DNA of 64,000 nucleotides from Trichuris trichiura (taxonomy: Eukaryota; Nematoda; Enoplea; Trichinellida; Trichuridae). How positions within the stretch are numbered: the first letter of the stretch is position 1; the number at the start of each line of letters is the position of its first letter. Position numbers and translations under genes: made by a program. Shown piece after piece: positions 43,869-55,249 of the stretch. Location of the stretch: contig JBAJFE010000042.1 of assembly GCA_037903355.1 (NCBI GenBank), positions 1,996,001 through 2,060,000 on the forward strand. Direction: 5' to 3'. The notes under the pieces were generated by a model. The model did not search any database, was not told the DNA's origin, and was given only the letters and a program-made list of their open reading frames with translations.

Positions 43869-46800
43869 GTCGTCAGCGATCAAGTTACTACTCAGATGCC
43901 GGAACAGGATGATTCGTTGAATGCCCAAGAGGCAGCCAGTCTAAATGACATGGAACGACTGCTGGACGACTACGCTTACTATCGGGGTGAGCATGTGCAC
44001 ACTAGGAAGCATTCGTGTTTCGCTCCCTTTGCGCTCCTCTTCCCAGTTCATTTTTCATTATGAATGACCAATCAATGCCTTTGACAATTCATTCATTTGT
44101 TAAAGTTGATTCTAATCTTCGAGCAGCTAACGAGATACCGTTTTTTTAAAGTTAGGGACAAATGAACACGCGTTAGTTTGCTTTTTCGGTTCCTGCGCAT
44201 TTTGCGGAAAAATTACGTTTTTTTTACTTTCGCAGGGCGCCGCGTTCAAGGACGACCAACGGTTGAAAGTCTTTTGGGAGAATTGGATGTTGGCAACCCG
44301 TCTTTCGAGTACGTGTGCAAGCAGTCTCGCTCCTCCTATCTGTTGTACATTTTTAGCCGTCAGAGAAACGTTACCACAGCTACGAAAGACCTTGACAACC
44401 TGATGGCCTCACTCTCCGGTTTTACGGTGGGTTATTGCGAGCTTTAGCACTTCAATGTCTACATTCAGATGCTTACCTTTAGCTGTATTAATTTTCCCAA
44501 CTCTTGTACGTTTATTTATATTTTATTTTGCTCTCTCAATCAGCAGGCGTAAAATTTTAATTATTCATTCATATTTGTTTACTTTGCGATTTATTGAATG
44601 CTCATCAGTCGTAAGTCCGTGAATAAGTTAATGTAATTATTAGTTTATTCATTCATGAAGCAATTCAATTCAAATGGTTAGTAACGACATCGCAAATTAG
44701 GGGTCAAGTAAATGCACTTGAAGGCATTTAGCGTGTAATTTAAAGAATTATTTTTTCTGCGTCATAAGTTTCAAACTGGCCGCTTTATCCTTTTCGGAAG
44801 CCATAGCCGTAGGCGCTGCCAGCGCCTTTGGTCCACCTTTGCCTTCGGTCATCAATTTCAGAGATGCTGCTCCGGCGGCAGTCTTTGATTGCATAGCAGA
44901 TTCAGGTTTCGCTGGCGCTTGTGGTTGTTCAGGTGCGGGAGAAGCAGGGCTTGCTGGTTGCTCAGGTGCAGGGGAGGCAGGACTGGCTCCTTCAGGAGCG
45001 GGAGGCGGTGCTGCTGGCTTAGCGCCCCCTCCGCACAAAAGTAGCAGCAATACCATACTTATAAGACTCACCAAGCACATTGACAATGCAACAGCCCACG
45101 TAACCGTTGCTGATAGAATCAGCGGACTGCCAAGCAATGTTAAAGGAGCCATTATATATGCGCAGCAGTTCCAATCTTTTGGTTCGACCGAAAATTTCTA
45201 TTTCAATGTCAAGCCTCGTGACAGCCAACCACTGTACTGCACCGCTCTGTAAGCTTTGAATGAATGTGGCACATTTGCGCAAGCCAATTAGGAAAGTTTT
45301 AAAGTGCCTTATTTATTAGCGAATTTAAAACGCGTTTTGCAGCTACTCGAATTTAGCTTAATAAAGCAACATAGTATTATTTAGTATATATATTATTCGC
45401 GAGCATTGTATTTCAATTTCTAAAAGCAGTTTGTGCAATAAAGGCTCAATATGCTCTTTTCGAAAATATGCGTATTGTCATCAAAACAATGCTCTTATTG
45501 GTCGAGAAGAGTTACTGATGCCATTTAATCATTAACCGAAAGGGCGGAGCGGATATTGTGCCGCCGCAAGTAATTTGAATTTCACTGCTGGTTCAGCAAT
45601 TTTTATTTATGTGAAAAAGTGGGCTGCTCTGTTCGTATTTTGCTTCTTTAACTGTTTACACCGCATGGTTCAACGTGCCATACCTTAGGTATCTCCTAAG
45701 CAGAATACGCCGGATGCCAATTTTTCGCCATATAGTAGCAGTACGCAGGCAAAGTCTGCTGTACGGTTGGAGACGGACAGCGGTCAGCTGTATACGGTAA
45801 CGGACAACTTGCAAAGCGACTTATCCAAGCATGGTATTAGCAACATACCAAAGGGAGAATGCAGCGAATGCAAGAATGCAATCGTTGGACAGGCAAGAGA
45901 TTGAAATGATTAAATATCTAATTTGAAGAAGGGATTCGACTTCAGGTTGTCATTGCCCTAGGCAAAATGTGGCATCCTGAGCATTTCCGTTGCGCCCACT
46001 GCGGCGAGGAGTTGGGCCACAGGAATTTCTACGAACGGTCCGGTTGCGCCTACTGCGAGAACGACTATCACAACTTGTTTTCGCCCCGTTGCGCCTACTG
46101 CAATGGTCCAATAAAAGACGTGAGACAGAGATGACGATCGTTACAACTACGCGGAAATGACATAATCCCCTTTTTAAGCGATGCATTACGGCACTGGAGC
46201 GAACTTGGCATCCGGAGCACTTTTTCTGCGCGAAATGTGGCAAAGAATTTGGTGAAGAAGGTTTCCATGAAAAGGAAGGACGGCCGTTTTGCCGAAAAGA
46301 CTACTTTGCCTATTTCGCGCCCAGATGCAGTGGCTGTCAAAAGCCGATCACAAACAACTACATAACGGCTTTGAACTTGCAATGGCATCCCGAATGTTTT
46401 GTATGCCAGGTGCGGTTGTCAATAGTAGAATAATCTGTTTGCAAGTTGCTCTTATTTAAAAGCTCGTGCATGACCTTTGTCGGCCTTGCCAGCGCTTCGT
46501 TTGTGGTAGAGTTGAGATTTTGCCTAAGTTGTTTACGCGTGCAATAGCTGGCTAGAATTTGACCGTTCTTGACAATCGGAACGCGTAATAGTTTTTGTAG
46601 GATAAAAATTAAGAAATGCCGATCGCGGAGGGGACAAAGAGGCAGAGTAGGAGGGAATCCGTATTTTTGATTCTTGCCGCTTCATCTAGCTCCGGGTGCA
46701 CCCAGTTGTTGCTAATTTATTTTCAACTTTGCAGGACTGTAAGCAACCATTTGTTGGTGGTTCCTTTTTCGAGCATTTTGGCCAACCTTACTGTGAAATT

Positions 46801-47001
46801 CATTACCACGAGAAACGTGGCTCGCTCTGCGCCGGCTGTCACAAGCCGATCAGCGGTCGGTGCGTGACGGCAATGGGCGAAAAGTTCCATCCGGAGCACT
46901 TCATATGCTCCTTCTGTTTGAAGCAGTTGACCAAGGGTACTTTCAAGGAGCATCAAAACAAGCCCTATTGCCATAAATGCTTCGGAAAATTGCTCAGCTG
47001 A
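43869..47001 (+). CDS. pxl-1: Paxillin, LD-motif and four-LIM focal adhesion protein
   Basis: Exons 43869-43986, 44236-44308, 44357-44426, 45689-45892, 45946-46119, 46179-46409 and 46735-47001 join in phase. The N-terminal part has LD-type helices ([36 protein letters not shown], a close LD4 match) and [11 protein letters not shown] in place of LD5. Four LIM domains follow, beginning [31 protein letters not shown] and [10 protein letters not shown], all with complete zinc ligands, ending [12 protein letters not shown]. Paxillin is the adaptor that links integrin adhesions (dense bodies in worm muscle) to kinases and actin regulators. The start is uncertain: [10 protein letters not shown] at 43896 is the first in-frame Met, but the exon may continue from an upstream one. 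The intron 45893-45945 uses a GC donor. The 44309-44356 intron is 48 bp and in frame, so it could be retained. Confidence 0.93.
44748..45152 (-). CDS. Small Pro/Ala-rich single-pass membrane protein, nested in paxillin
   Basis: A 134-codon frame on the strand opposite paxillin, wholly inside its 1.26 kb intron. It begins [11 protein letters not shown], has one strong hydrophobic segment (residues about 16-39, [20 protein letters not shown] then LLLC) and then a tail of [14 protein letters not shown] repeats. The C-terminus has a twice-used motif, [13 protein letters not shown] and [11 protein letters not shown]. The composition and duplicated motif suggest real coding. I do not recognise the family. 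The topology is probably N-out signal-anchor with a cytosolic or luminal tail; a signal peptide reading is possible. Confidence 0.6.
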   Translation of the reverse strand: MAPLTLLGSPLILSATVTWAVALSMCLVSLISMVLLLLLCGGGAKPAAPPPAPEGASPASPAPEQPASPASPAPEQPQAPAKPESAMQSKTAAGAASLKLMTEGKGGPKALAAPTAMASEKDKAASLKLMTQKK

Positions 47002-47924
47002 AAATTTGCCATTCCATGTTTCTTCCATTGCCGCGTCATTTCATACGTTAACGCATAAATGGCCTGATTTTTACATGTCTGCACGTTCTAGAAAGAGAAG
47101 AATCTTGTTTTATGCTACTTAAGTCGATTGGTTGCATTCAATCGGCTGAACGTATGTGTAAATTGTTGTTACGTTTCCCTTTGCTTTGTCGTACCATTAA
47201 CAAGCCCGATGACGGCGGCATGCCGTTTCCTTCCTTTGTACGAGTAGACTGCGCCTGCATGATTTTATTCAATGCATACGCTGCCTCACGACTACCTTCT
47301 GGCTCTTCTTGTAGGCCTACGACACCGCTGTGGAAAAGTGGAGTAATACACTCTGATTGTGGTTGTTTTGCGTAATGCATTGCACATGGCCGCAGAGAAG
47401 TTTTCTTTTCCTTATATCGACAGTGATGATGCCCTTTTTCTCCTTGCAACCAACTTTGGAAACATCGCTCAGTTTTGTTTACTTTTCTCGACTATCCATA
47501 GAATTGTACAAGTCGATTCGTCAGTGGAAACTTGCAAGCATGTATTACACATCTCTGCTCAGTCACCGTGTTCGTTTCCCTGTCATTTTTGTGCAGTGCT
47601 AGTCGTTGTGTCGCCATTTTCACAGACACTGTCTATGACGTGTCCAATGTCGTCAGAGGCGTACATTCATTGCGCCTTAATGAAAAGTTAAAAATGCTAG
47701 TTTCTTGGTCGCTTTTATTCTTGCAACAGTTTTGAAAAAGGAGCCACCTAACGTGTAGGCCGTCTTTTAGCGAAATTCGTTTATAACTGAGAAGCCGTGA
47801 CAATCTCCCTCTCTGCTTCGATGCAATTGTAACAATTATATATGAGTATTATATAGTTGAATACGTAGCGTCGCAAAAGTTTTCATTCTAAAGTTTTGTT
47901 ACTGTACGACCCGTTGGTGATAAG

Positions 47925-48065
47925 CAGGGCTTTTACTTCGGAGTTTTCAGATCCTCTTTTGACCTATCCTTGGAAGTAAAAATTGATCAATGTTTACCTC
48001 TGAGGACCGGTCAGGAGTGAACCCGGAAGCTCCAGAGTGGAAGCATTGCTTATCATCAATGGACT
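47925..48065. repeat. Decayed fold-back with hammerhead-like remnants
   Basis: Arms GATAAGCAGGGCTTTTAC (from 47920) and GGAAGCATTGCTTATC (about 48040-48055) face each other. Between them the plus strand reads CTGAGGA, C, CGGTC...GAACCC, GGAA, GCTC, and the minus strand has GAAA, ACTC, CGAAG: hammerhead-like order with broken core bases. Probably an old, inactive family member. Confidence 0.45.
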
Positions 48066-48169
48066 GTACTGTAGAAAGCTTTATATGAAGTATTATGTAA
48101 GTATAATCGTTTGGAAGCGAGCTAAGCTGCATATCACAAATATCCAATTTAAAAGCAATGTACATTTTC

Positions 48170-48434
48170 ATCACTACTTTATACGGTATGTTGTCTTGCC
48201 CGTTGATGGATTCCGAAATTAAACCGAAGCAAATGCCCTACCAACGGATGGATGAGCAATTATTAAGGAAAAATACAGAACAAGGTTAGTCCCAAAAGCT
48301 CCGAACTGTTTAAGTACTTGTTCTGTATTTTTCCTTAATAATTGCTCATCCATCCGTTGGTAGGGCATTTGCTTCGGTTTAATTTCAGAACCTATCAACG
48401 GGCAAGAAAACATACCGTATAAATTAGTGAGTAT
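48170..48434. repeat. Near-perfect palindrome with about 115-bp arms
   Basis: Arms about 48170-48284 and 48318-48434 match except for a few changes. They share the GCCCGTTGAT block with the hammerhead fold-backs, and the loop holds AAAAGCTCCGA, a trace of the ribozyme's GAAAGCTCCGG. A single-arm relative lies at 1607-1675. Confidence 0.75.
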
Positions 48435-51400
48435 TGCGTTTTGAATTTGTATCAATGGTAAGATTAATTTTTTTATGCCATGGTATTTGCATATTTTGAA
48501 TAGGAAAAAACAAATAGTAACAACAGAATAAAAGAAAAAATAACAGCTAAACGGAAAATAAAACCTAGAAATCGGACAACTGTGAAATCAAAGTAGAATG
48601 AAGGTACAACAACTGTTCCTTATGCCGCTATAACATAATGTATTCATCTTATTTACTCTATTGTCATTTCGCGTTATTTTTACCTTTCCTGTTTACCTGG
48701 AAATTTTTATCTTTATTTTGTTGTCTTGCTTCTATTTGATTTCACTGCTGCGTTTTGTTCGTTTTAGTAATCTTGTCTTGAAGAATAGATTTCTTGTAAG
48801 GGGCATGTATATTTCCATAACTGATGTTTACGGTAATGTCCGTTTAATGATATGCAAAACATATGGTAATAATATAATGATATTCAGAGCTTTCAGAACC
48901 ATCAAGTCTTGTTGCTAGCGCAGGAGGCTGAGAGTGGTAATGATTTGGTAGGTCGAGTAACAAACATAAAAGTAAAAGATGTGTTTTCGTTTAGTGCATG
49001 AAACCTTGCTGCCCCGTCAGCGGGAATTTTCTTTTCGCACCTGTAGGTAACCTTGTCCATCCTTTTGGTGAAATATCTCATCTTAATTACCACCGCTCAA
49101 TGCAGTGCCAACGATGCAGTTCTGCGCGAAAAGAAAAATGGAAGTTTGTGTACCCATTATGAAGAATCGCATTTTCGAAGGTATCTATTTCTAATTACAA
49201 TGAACCGCCCTACGACCAGAAGCTGTTATGATTGTTCAAATAAGAGAATTTGAATAAAATTTAACGTTTACTGGCAAGCATTCTGCGATTGGAATGTTAG
49301 CCTAAGGGGTGATCACAGGTTCGGCCAGCGATTTTGCATTTTACGAGTCCCCTGTCAGTCCCGTTCGCTTTTCTCACAAATAGGGTGATTTCATTTGTTG
49401 ATATTGGGCACGCTTAAAAACAGACCAGAATCAAATCTTCTCAGTTTTGCGTCGCAGAGCTGATAATGAAAGGAGGTTTCAGATCATGTCGGTTATGCGT
49501 CATGTGGTCTGAAAAATACAGCTTCCTTTCTTTTAAGCATATGCCTACCCCATTTTGCGCTTATCTAAACCTAAGCTAAAAAATAAGGCTTGTGTTTAGG
49601 GAAGAGCAGAACAGAATGGCTAGCAAAAGTTATGGCATGACTCTGCGGAGCATAAGTGGCAACACTCGATTCTTCTAGTAGTAAAAACTCCCTAGTGCTC
49701 ACCGCATAAGTCCAATGTTACTTCATTCCATTAAAGCCTGCCCATTTAGAAGCTAGTAGAGTTTTTTTGTTTATCTGTTACTTATAATATCAATAAATGA
49801 TGGAAGCGAACCTGTTCGGCAGGAAAAAATAGACGAAGCAGCATCATTTCGTTTCTACGAAAACATTTCCATTTAGTTCATTCATTACTACCATGCACAG
49901 TAGAACTGCCGGCTGGACAGTTCATCCACAGCCAACTAAGGTATTTAATGAAGTTTCAATGCGTCCTCACAATACGTAGTATATTTCATGGAGAACTTGG
50001 TTTTTCTTTTTCAGATCTTCGTCGAGAAAAGGCTTTTCGTCAACCTTTGAGTTGTCTGTATGCCATCTTCAGTTTTGCAAAGCTTTGTATGACCAGAGAA
50101 AAAAGTGATACAGTTCAGTTCAGCGGTAAGACTTGACGGGGTGGAAAGCCATTGATCTTCTCTAATGAGTTAGTTATCGATCTCTAGTAAGAAACAGGCG
50201 TTATTTTTAAAATAAACTGAGCTAAAAAATATAATGCCTTCCTGTTTACGACAGCATCAGTTGTTGCAGTTTGACGTTGCTGAAAATAAGCTACAGATCA
50301 AAAAACCAGTATTCTCGAGCTCCTACCACATTTACGCACTGAAAGAAAGTAGCAAAATTGAAGTATAGCTGCGATATTAACTATGCACAGGATTAGTCAT
50401 TACAGCAGCAAGTCAGGCACTTTAATATGCTCAACAGTAGTGGCTTTTCTCGAACTTCAATGAAAGAATGTTTTCTGCTGGAAAAAAAATTTACTATAAT
50501 GCACCGCGGAAAATGCAACGTGCGCGGATATATGGCAGTTCTTTTGAAACTAGAATAATATTTCGAAACTTGTTACTATTTCAAGTGTATGGTGAAAGAT
50601 AGGTTATGCTTAAAAATTTCATCGCAAAAGAACTTCTAGCATATACGCAATTTCAGAAGATGATTGTGCGCTGCGGCTTTGAGATCTCAGCAATACTGAT
50701 GACTCATTTTGCCAAGCGATAGTTTCTATAGGTCATGTCAGAGTACATTTTGTTATGCTACATCAGCGAACAATGCTCCCTGCGATGAAAGCAAGCTCCA
50801 GCTTTGTGTAGGACAAAGTGTTCGCCAGACTGCAATATATGCAGAAATCAGAATAGAAAAAAGCGGGCTTGGGCTGGATTTTGCACTGAATGCAAGCAGG
50901 CAGTCTGCGATTGACGACAATGACCATTTCAGCGAAAAAGAGGTATGATAGTTCCCATCACGCCAGAAATACTTGAAAGAAGCTTACCTAAGTACTTGTT
51001 CTGTTCTGCTGCTGCTGCCCAAAAGCCAAACCTTTTACCAAACACGCTCATATGCTTTGTCAGGAATACCGTCACTAACCAAAGCGAGTTTAGCAATGCC
51101 CAATCAGAAGGGGTCGAAGAGGCTGCCAAGCTGTTCATACATGTTTAGACATGATTTATCTTGCCCGTCTGCGCGTGAAAGCCGGTAGGTCAAAGTTACA
51201 GTAATTCTATGAAGTCGTCTAGCTTAATAGCTAATCTGTTATTTAGAAAAAAATATGATTAATTCCACAAATCTCACACATTTAGGTCTTGTAGGGACCA
51301 AATGAAGGTCTGTTTACACGACAATGTCCGAGAAAGCCTAAATATGAATAACTTGTCTGAAAACGCATGAATATATCTGAAAAAATGGAATTTTCAGTAT

Positions 51401-52417
51401 CAGTTTACTCCCCTGCCCATTTAGCGCAACTTGAATTTTACACGTCCCTGGAAAACTGACTTCCATTTAATAAGAGCTACCAAACTGCGCTGCGTGTTGT
51501 GCTGTCTGCGTGAGATGCATATAAACCATTAAACCTGAGTCCCGATCCCAACATATCGCATCGCAATTTGGAATTTACGGACATACATTCCAAGATTCAG
51601 AAAATTCTGGAATTCAAAGCATTCCGGATAATGGATTGCATATCGTATTTTGCCGCTTTTAACCATACATGGCTCCTTAGAAGTACTGTTGATGGAAATT
51701 TCATACTAATGAATAATGAGTACCCACCTGCAATACAGTTTTTTTTATCGAATACTTAGATGGTGATTTTTTTTAGTTGTGTCAAACCAAGCCATGCATC
51801 GATACTGCTCACTGCAGTCGCATGCAATGGTTGTCAGTGTGCATCACCCTCTTTTCTTGACAAAGCGGCTAAACTACGCTTCTTAAAGCGTCAAAGTGCA
51901 ATGATTTATAGCTGAAACAAAACTGGTCAGGCGGCTCATTTTTTAGCTTCGGATATTGTGCAAACAGGTTAGTGCACCTTAACCAAAAGTAAGCGGCTTA
52001 GCGATTCTTAAGCTCTTCATTGAGTGAGGCTGTTTCAGTAGGGGAAAGCCACTGTTTCGGTGCACTTATGAATAGCCAAGTCAGCAATGGGTACTTCTGC
52101 AGAATGCATTAAGAATGCCATGATAATTAAGGTCTGTTTACGCAGTTTATGGTAGAAATATTAATATTGATAGTTCCATTGCTTAAGACTACATGGGTGA
52201 TGAAAATTAGGAGCTGTAGTATGCCATTTTGCTTTTTGGCATGAAGAAATCTCATTACTAGCATCCTTTTAAAAATACGCTTTGAGGTGAAACTAATATA
52301 GGTAGAACTGTTTTTAGTAAATAAATTAGCTATACGGGAAGAAGCGGTATACTCCATGGATTGCTGTCGCGCATTGTTTGTAGGTAATAAATTTTTAATT
52401 TCCATAATTATTATTTC

Positions 52418-52601
52418 ATGTTCTTCATTGCCTTAACAGCATGTGTTTATCTGCCACAGAGACATCGGCTGGCAAGGTGCTTACCTAGCAGTGAAGGATT
52501 AAGTTATGGCGTTCGTACATGTGGTTTTGCTAGCCCTGGTTGCCAAAATAATTACGGAATCTGTAATGGTCGATTTGGAGAAGCGGAACGTAGGTCAGTG
52601 A
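52418..52601 (+). CDS. Possible exon of a cysteine-rich protein
   Basis: The frame starts MFFIALTACVY, hydrophobic like a signal peptide, and then has six cysteines in close spacing (CLPSSEGLSYGVRTCG, SPGCQNNYGICNG) before a possible GTCGAT donor near 52570. A second Cys-containing frame lies upstream at 50709-50940 (YRSCQSTFCY, NAPCDESKLQLCVG) and ends at a GTATGA donor. They could be parts of one secreted or adhesive protein. No known fold was recognised, and linking exons were not found. Confidence 0.25.
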
Positions 52602-53639
52602 GAAATGCTTTCTTCCTGTTCTATGTATTCTGTTGTCATATTCACTGTTACACCATTCTGGGAGCTTTGCATTTAATTCTGCGTTCACTGGTAAATAAAA
52701 ATATCCCATGTATGCAAGTTGACTTGAATTTGCGAAAAGACAACATTATAAAGCTGCTCATTTCATATGATTCCCCTGGAGCGTAGGTTTTGTTCGGCTA
52801 CATCAGTTCATGTTGTATACCTCCAACAAGTTGGTAGCTCACTAAACCTAAAAGCATGAGACATATCTTTCCAAGTAGTTTGACTGACGTCGTCAAGCGA
52901 AATGGTTTTGTAGGAATGTTCCAAAGCAAAAGATCTTAGAAGATGAGTGTGAAGCATTAAATAAAAATCTAAAAATCCTTCTCAAGGATGAACGTTACTA
53001 TTTAAGCTGTGAAAAAAGCAGTGGACTATACGTGCACTGAAAAGGGAAACAGCTTAGTTTCTAAGGAATAATGTAATTCTTGTAAAATTTTCCCGTGAAT
53101 TTTGATGCTCCGCGATCTGCTTTCACCACAATAATATGGTTTCACTAAAAGCATAGGAGGTTTTTGAATAGCGCGTATTCGAATAGGGCGGTTGGGGTTA
53201 TGTGAGCCTTTTTCCAGTGAATGCGCTGGAAAGTTTTTCAGAGGTTTCTGAGACTTGAAGCGCGTAGGCAAAACAAATAGCCTTGCAACTTTGTAGAAGT
53301 CACGTTTTTCATTAACGCATAATGAAAACGTAAACTTGTCTACATCTTGTCATTTCACCCCGCAATGTACGCTCAATTGTGCTACGGACTTGGAATTCAT
53401 CAAAACTTATGTTTACAAGTATTCACAGACCATACTGAGTTGCCTTCACTGTCTGTAGCATTGCAGATAAAACTCTTCCTTCATTGAGATAGCTAGACCA
53501 CTGCTTCCTATTCCTTTTTAGTCTATTCAATCACTAGTGCGAAAATCCTTGTGATGATCCATTTCCATTAAATGAGTCGTAAATAATCATGAGGCCGCTT
53601 AGTTACCGTGATATTAAAAAGCTTTTACGCGCGTGTACG

Positions 53640-53860
53640 TATTCACCATCATCGTCCTCATCGTTGTCATCATCATTTCCTTTTCAACTCCTCTTTTCTG
53701 TCTTTTTTCTTCCTTCTTTTTTAGCGTTTCCTTTCTTCTATTTATCCTTTCCCTTTTTCTATAAAAAGGCCCCACTCCATACCCCCTTGCTTTATGTTAC
53801 TCTTAACTTTCCTACCAACCACCCTGTTTTTAATTTTGTAACTCCTTTAAAAACTTCCTA
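53640..53860. repeat. Pyrimidine-rich low-complexity tract
   Basis: The plus strand is dominated by T and C (CATCATCG-type units, then CTTTTTTCTTCC runs). No coding potential. Confidence 0.6.
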
Positions 53861-54212
53861 AGACTCCCGCGTTTTAAAGCATTCGGTCTGACTAGTGCTA
53901 TGCCAGCATTCGCTCTGCCATTTTTCACGCGCTGGAGACGGAAACCAGCGTTTCCCGAAAGCCTCGCCAAATAAATGCCTTGTTGCCGGTCGAGAGTGCG
54001 CTGGTTTTAAGATTGGGCAACAAAGTGACTGCCACGCGCTGAGAGAGAGCGAGATCAGAAAGAGTCGAGAAAAAATCGACGCTTTACTGCAACCGAAGGA
54101 AAGCCGTAACTTCTGACTACACAAGACGAGCGCGAGGCCAAGAATGAGAAGCAAATCGCAAAGGGAGGTAGCGTTCGCGTACAGGGATGACACGCTGATG
54201 AAAAATAGCGTG

Positions 54213-54331
54213 GGTATTAATATATATATATATATATAATGTAAAAGTTTTATTACGGATGTATTCCCGTTTTATGTTCTAAATAACTCCGGAGCTTTCG
54301 GGTCGACCGGGACCCGTCTTCAGCGGTTGTG

Positions 54332-54372
<41 letters not shown>
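54213..54372. mobile_element. Hammerhead-bearing insertion between (TA)n tracts
   Basis: Microsatellites at about 54221-54238 and 54336-54371 flank a unit of about 95 bp that has the family motifs TTTTATTACGG and TTCCCGTTTTA and hammerhead copy 6. The TA tracts hide any target duplication. Confidence 0.6.
54289..54326 (-). ncRNA. Hammerhead-like ribozyme motif, copy 6
   Basis: Minus strand: CCG, CTGAAGA, C, stem II GGGTC/GACCC with loop CCGGTC, GAAA, GCTC, CGG. Confidence 0.72.
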
Positions 54373-54373
<1 letters not shown>

Positions 54374-54428
54374 CACAATTGTACGCTACCTCCTATCCGC
54401 GGATTCTATACAACGCGGTTCGTCCGGC

Positions 54429-54454
54429 GTGAAATAGTGACGTCATCTTTTCAC
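54429..54454. promoter_or_regulatory. CRE-centred palindrome
   Basis: GTGAAATAG, TGACGTCA, TCTTTTCAC: the full cAMP-response/ATF palindrome inside a longer imperfect dyad. It may be a promoter element or a transposon-internal site; no start site is evident next to it. Confidence 0.35.
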
Positions 54455-54653
54455 AAAAACATGCGCACCGCTGGCTATTTTCCGGCAAGCGCAGGTCCTG
54501 AAGGATATGATTGCTGAGTACGATCCGTCCATGGAACGTCGCATCATGGTTACACGAGGAATAACGGCTTCGTTGAAGCCGCTACAAGACTTACTCGATC
54601 AAGCGAAGAGAAGGCAGAGACAGCTCCCTATAACAATGTTTTTAAAAAAACTA
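54440..54653 (+). pseudogene. Possible C-terminal fragment of a DNA-transposon protein
   Basis: The frame from 54495 reads VLKDMIAEYDPSMERRIMVT, then ASLKPLQDLLDQAKRR and QRQLPITMFLKK. The end looks like a PCNA-interacting box (QxxI/LxxF-). Such a box is known at the C-terminus of pogo-type transposases, which is only a suggestion here. The frame runs into the TA tract and a ribozyme fold-back, so its 3' end may be displaced. It could instead be an exon after the CAG at 54494. Confidence 0.3.
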
Positions 54654-54686
54654 TATGTATATATATATATATAATGTGGAAAATGT

Positions 54687-54880
54687 GGTTTCTTCGTACG
54701 GGACCGTATGTTTTCATAATGCAAAAGCTTTATTACGGAATAATTCCCGTTTAATGCGTGTGAACTCCGGAGCTTTCGGGTCGACCCGGACAACCGCTGA
54801 AGACGGGTCCCAGTTGACCCGAAAGCTCTGGAGTTTACACGCATTAAACGGGAATTATTCCGTAATAAAGCTTTTTCGTA
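54687..54880. mobile_element. Fold-back element with one full and one half hammerhead
   Basis: Arms about 54729-54789 and 54800-54873 (TTTATTACGGAATAATTCCC and its complement). The reversed family tail CTTCGTACGGGACCGTATG lies at 54693-54711. The left arm keeps only the GAAA side of the ribozyme; the right arm is complete. Flanking TA repeats obscure the target duplication. Confidence 0.72.
54794..54831 (+). ncRNA. Hammerhead-like ribozyme motif, copy 7
   Basis: Plus strand: CCG, CTGAAGA (54797-54803), C, GGGTC, loop CCAGTT, GACCC, GAAA (54821-54824), GCTC, TGG. The first stem I pair is G-U. Confidence 0.72.
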
Positions 54881-55249
54881 TATATAGTGTGTATATTTCT
54901 CGTAAATATTTCCACGTTTCACTCATGAGAATTTAACCGTTAGAAGAAATCCACGTTTGAAATGTTATCAGAAAATCAGGGAGCAGAATATTCAGTTCTA
55001 TCAATGCACTATGGCTCATATTTTATATGAGTTCTAGCAAAATGCCACCGTTTTAAGTCGTACCGAAACTTCTTTCACTTGTTAAATTTTGAATATTCAG
55101 TGCCTGCCATTAGAGCTGTCATAAGGTATCCCTAGACTGCCTACGCGCATTAAAAAATTAGCATAGTATGAGCACATGTCCTCAAAAGCTGTTTTAGAAT
55201 TATTACTGATGTATGTGTGCTACATTACAGTTTCCATCGTTCCGGGTAG

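Larger units (their letters stand above)
47002..54210. other. Repeat-rich spacer with unproven short frames
   Basis: After the paxillin stop there is no gene I can defend. Fold-back debris lies at 47925-48434. Cysteine-containing frames at 50709-50948 and 52418-52600 may be exons of an unrecognised secreted protein. A pyrimidine-rich tract covers about 53640-53860. Confidence 0.4.

Noticed and set aside
44309..44356. Continuous frame through [16 protein letters not shown] in paxillin
   Set aside because: The 48-bp segment begins GTACGT, ends TTTTTAG and is a multiple of three; removing it gives a normal paxillin spacing, though retention is possible.
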